The notes under the pieces were generated by a model, which saw nothing but the letters and a program-made list of their open reading frames with translations, was not told where the DNA came from and made no database searches. Shown in pieces: positions 7,590-8,934 of a DNA stretch of 8,934 bases. This DNA comes from an uncultured Dysosmobacter sp. (lineage in GTDB: Bacteria > Bacillota > Clostridia > Oscillospirales > Oscillospiraceae): assembly GCA_934504065.1 (NCBI GenBank), contig CAKSVQ010000093.1:1-8934 (forward strand), in the 5' to 3' direction. How positions within the stretch are numbered: position 1 is the stretch's first letter; every line of letters starts with the position of its first letter. The position numbers were made by a program, and so were the translations under genes.

Positions 7590-7820
7590 TCACAGCAGAT
7601 AAAATCCGGAGATCTCCAGCCCGGCTTCGCTAAAGAGCACCTCAAGCTGTTCCCGCAGCTCAGAAGGGGCGCTCCACGCGATCCCGCAATCTGAAGTGAC
7701 GCTCCGCGGAACGGGGATCAGACGTCCTTCCAGTCCCTTGCTGCCGCAAAGCTTTTCAGCGGCCATGGCAGCAGCAGTGGTGTGAAATGCGACCACCGTC
7801 CGAAGTTCTTTCTTTCGCAT
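7590..7820 (-). CDS. DUF3343 family protein (putative Se/S carrier-like)
   Basis: This 76-residue soluble protein matches the DUF3343 family, described as putative Se/S carrier-like. The family core is seen as an N-terminal strand and helix (VVAFHTTAAAMAAEKLC), then LIPVPRSVTSDCGIAW with the conserved Cys-Gly at residues 45-46, and a C-terminal GFYLL strand. Cys45 is the likely functional residue; Cys25 is an additional one. It is first in the three-gene unit, with a GGGAGA ribosome binding site 6 nt before the ATG and an extended -10 promoter just upstream. Members commonly lie beside yedE/yedF in selenium-utilising bacteria, which supports a carrier role for reduced sulfur or selenium. The biochemical activity is not established. 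Confidence 0.85.
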   Translation of the reverse strand: MRKKELRTVVAFHTTAAAMAAEKLCGSKGLEGRLIPVPRSVTSDCGIAWSAPSELREQLEVLFSEAGLEISGFYLL

Positions 7821-7850
7821 GACAGTTCTCCCATCCGTTATTCTTTAAAA

Positions 7851-7859
7851 AGTATAACA
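7851..7859 (-). promoter_or_regulatory. Extended -10 promoter for the DUF3343-yedE-tusA unit
   Basis: On the minus strand this reads TGTTATACT: a TATACT -10 box (7856 down to 7851) preceded directly by TGn, the extended -10 signature. A TTGTCA lies only 10 nt upstream, too close to be a normal -35. The predicted start site would give a leader of about 20-25 nt containing the ribosome binding site. Confidence 0.55.
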
Positions 7860-7910
7860 CAGAGATTGACAAAAAGCGAGATCTGTTTCGAGTATCACGC
7901 CATAAAGAAA

Positions 7911-7938
7911 CAGCGCTGCGGTTTTGGCCGCAGCGCTG
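7911..7938 (-). terminator. Intrinsic terminator of glutamate dehydrogenase
   Basis: A perfect 11-bp GC-rich inverted repeat (CAGCGCTGCGG at 7911-7921 and its complement at 7928-7938) encloses a 6-nt loop. On the minus strand the stem is followed by TTTCTTT. It lies 34 nt after the gdhA stop codon. The 7821-7972 spacer otherwise holds only the promoter for the next unit. Confidence 0.88.
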
Positions 7939-7972
7939 CTTGGAGCGTATGAAAGATCGGGCAGAAAAGCGC

Positions 7973-8934
7973 TTAGAAAATACCCTGCGCCATCATAGCG
8001 TCGGCCACCCGCTGGAAGCCCGCAATGTTGGCACCTGCCACCAGATTATAACCAAGGCCGTATTTATCAGCCGCGTCCACACTCATCTGATAAATGGTGT
8101 TCATGATCTGGTGGAGCTGCTTGTCCACCTCATCCTCCGTCCAGACCAGACGCTCGCTGTTTTGTGCCATCTCCAGCGCGGAGGTGGCCACGCCGCCGGC
8201 ATTGACAGCCTTGGAGGGCGCCACGATCATGCCGGGCTGCTCCATCAAGAACTTCAATGCATCATTGGTGGTGGGCATATTGGCCACTTCAATATAATAC
8301 TTCACGCCATTGGCAGCAATCTGCTGGGCCTGTTCCATATGCACATCGTTCTGCATGGCGGAGGGCATAATGATGTCCACTTTCACACCCCAAGGCTTCT
8401 CGCCGGGATGGAACTCCACGCCGAACTTGTCAGCATAGTCCTTGACCTTGTTGCGGCCGGAGGCACGCATTTCCAGCAGATAATCGATCTTTTCCTTCGT
8501 AGTCACGCCGTCGGGATCATAAATGTAGCCGTCGGGGCCGGAAAGGGTTACGACCTTTGCGCCAAGCTGTGCCGCCTTCTTGCAGATGCCCCATGTCACG
8601 TTGCCGAAGCCCGCGCAGGCAATTGTCTTGCCTGCAATGTCCTCACCCTCGTGCTTGAGCACATTTTCCAGATAATAGACCGCGCCGAAGCCGGTGGCCT
8701 CGGGACGAATGCGGCTGCCGCCGTAGCTGAAACCTTTTCCGGTAAGCACGCCATTTTCAAACGCACCCTTCAGGCGGCGGTACTCACCGTAGAGATAGCC
8801 GATCTCCCGCGCACCCACGCCCATGTCGCCTGCGGGAACGTCCACATCCGGCCCGATATAGCGGTAGAGCGCCTGCATGAAGCTCTGGCAGAAACGCATG
8901 ATCTCCGCGTCGGACTTGCCGGAGGGATCGAAGT
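7973..8934 (-). CDS. gdhA: Glutamate dehydrogenase, 3' part (5' end outside window)
   Basis: This hexameric family I glutamate dehydrogenase reversibly converts glutamate to 2-oxoglutarate and ammonia with NAD(P). The open frame continues past the internal ATG at 8899 to the window edge (FDPSGKSDAEIM), so the gene is truncated by the window. About 320 of some 450 residues are present. Visible elements include VPAGDMGVGAREIG with the catalytic aspartate, TGKGFSYGGSRIRPEATG, the Rossmann loop AGFGNV, ANMPTTNDA, and the C-terminal GYNLVAGANIAGFQRVADAMMAQG. The cofactor pocket has Phe in GFGNV (8606-8608) and Pro-Asp in SGPDG (8531-8536), as in the NAD-specific Clostridium symbiosum enzyme, whereas E. 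coli NADP-GDH has Ser at the Phe and Pro positions. It is followed by its own terminator, so it appears separate from the downstream Se/S genes. Confidence 0.96.
   Translation of the reverse strand, partial: FDPSGKSDAEIMRFCQSFMQALYRYIGPDVDVPAGDMGVGAREIGYLYGEYRRLKGAFENGVLTGKGFSYGGSRIRPEATGFGAVYYLENVLKHEGEDIAGKTIACAGFGNVTWGICKKAAQLGAKVVTLSGPDGYIYDPDGVTTKEKIDYLLEMRASGRNKVKDYADKFGVEFHPGEKPWGVKVDIIMPSAMQNDVHMEQAQQIAANGVKYYIEVANMPTTNDALKFLMEQPGMIVAPSKAVNAGGVATSALEMAQNSERLVWTEDEVDKQLHQIMNTIYQMSVDAADKYGLGYNLVAGANIAGFQRVADAMMAQGIF

Noticed and set aside
6972..7694. A 240-codon plus-strand open frame opposite yedE.
   Set aside because: The translation is rich in Gln, His and Ala without any fold or membrane pattern, and it crosses both yedE and the DUF3343 gene antisense.
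6244..7820. Possible selenocysteine (UGA read-through) in the Se/S genes.
   Set aside because: All expected active residues are ordinary Cys codons, and the TGA stops lie at natural domain ends with a terminator or the next gene immediately following.
7866..7871. A consensus TTGACA on the plus strand that could be a -35 box.
   Set aside because: No acceptable -10 box lies 16-19 nt downstream, and transcription would run antisense into the gdhA terminator.

Overview
The window looks like chromosomal DNA of an anaerobic Clostridia bacterium, probably Oscillospiraceae/Ruminococcaceae-like. The reasons are the moderately high GC content of the coding regions, strong GGAGG-type ribosome binding sites, and the gene families: a DUF5711 protein, a clostridial-type glutamate dehydrogenase, an EFR1 flavodoxin/ferredoxin fusion and a YedE/DUF3343 selenium-sulfur locus. 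No rRNA, tRNA, CRISPR array, insertion sequence or phage gene was seen. The taxonomic assignment is an inference from gene content, not from a marker search.

Left part (1 to about 5360, all + strand). A tightly packed operon-like run begins with the last codons of an unidentified upstream gene. It continues with truA (tRNA pseudouridine synthase), a single-pass membrane protein of the DUF5711 type overlapping truA by 8 nt, a CvpA-family membrane protein starting at TTG, a Clp/Hsp100 unfoldase with an N-terminal four-cysteine zinc finger and a VGF ClpP-docking loop, and a 71-residue cysteine-containing protein of unknown function. A 16-bp hairpin follows and is the likely end of this unit.

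Middle part (5387 to 6240). A single + strand gene encodes an EFR1-type electron carrier: a flavodoxin-like domain followed by a domain with two [4Fe-4S] clusters. A GC-rich hairpin flanked by A and T runs separates it from the convergent genes and can terminate transcription from both sides.

Right part (6244 to 8934, all - strand). Three genes, read right to left, form a compact unit: DUF3343 protein, YedE-family transporter, and a short stand-alone TusA-like protein. All three carry cysteines suited to moving reactive sulfur or selenium, so the plausible collective role is uptake of a selenium or sulfur species through YedE and hand-off to the small cysteine carriers. An extended -10 promoter lies just upstream of the DUF3343 gene. 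Beyond it are a strong terminator and the 3' part of glutamate dehydrogenase, whose 5' end lies outside the window. Its cofactor-pocket residues resemble those of the NAD-specific Clostridium symbiosum enzyme, which suggests a role in glutamate catabolism or fermentation.

Nothing in the window is an obviously new defence or mobile system. The items most worth a second look are the minimal three-gene Se/S module and the pairing of the zinc-finger Clp unfoldase with the small cysteine protein.
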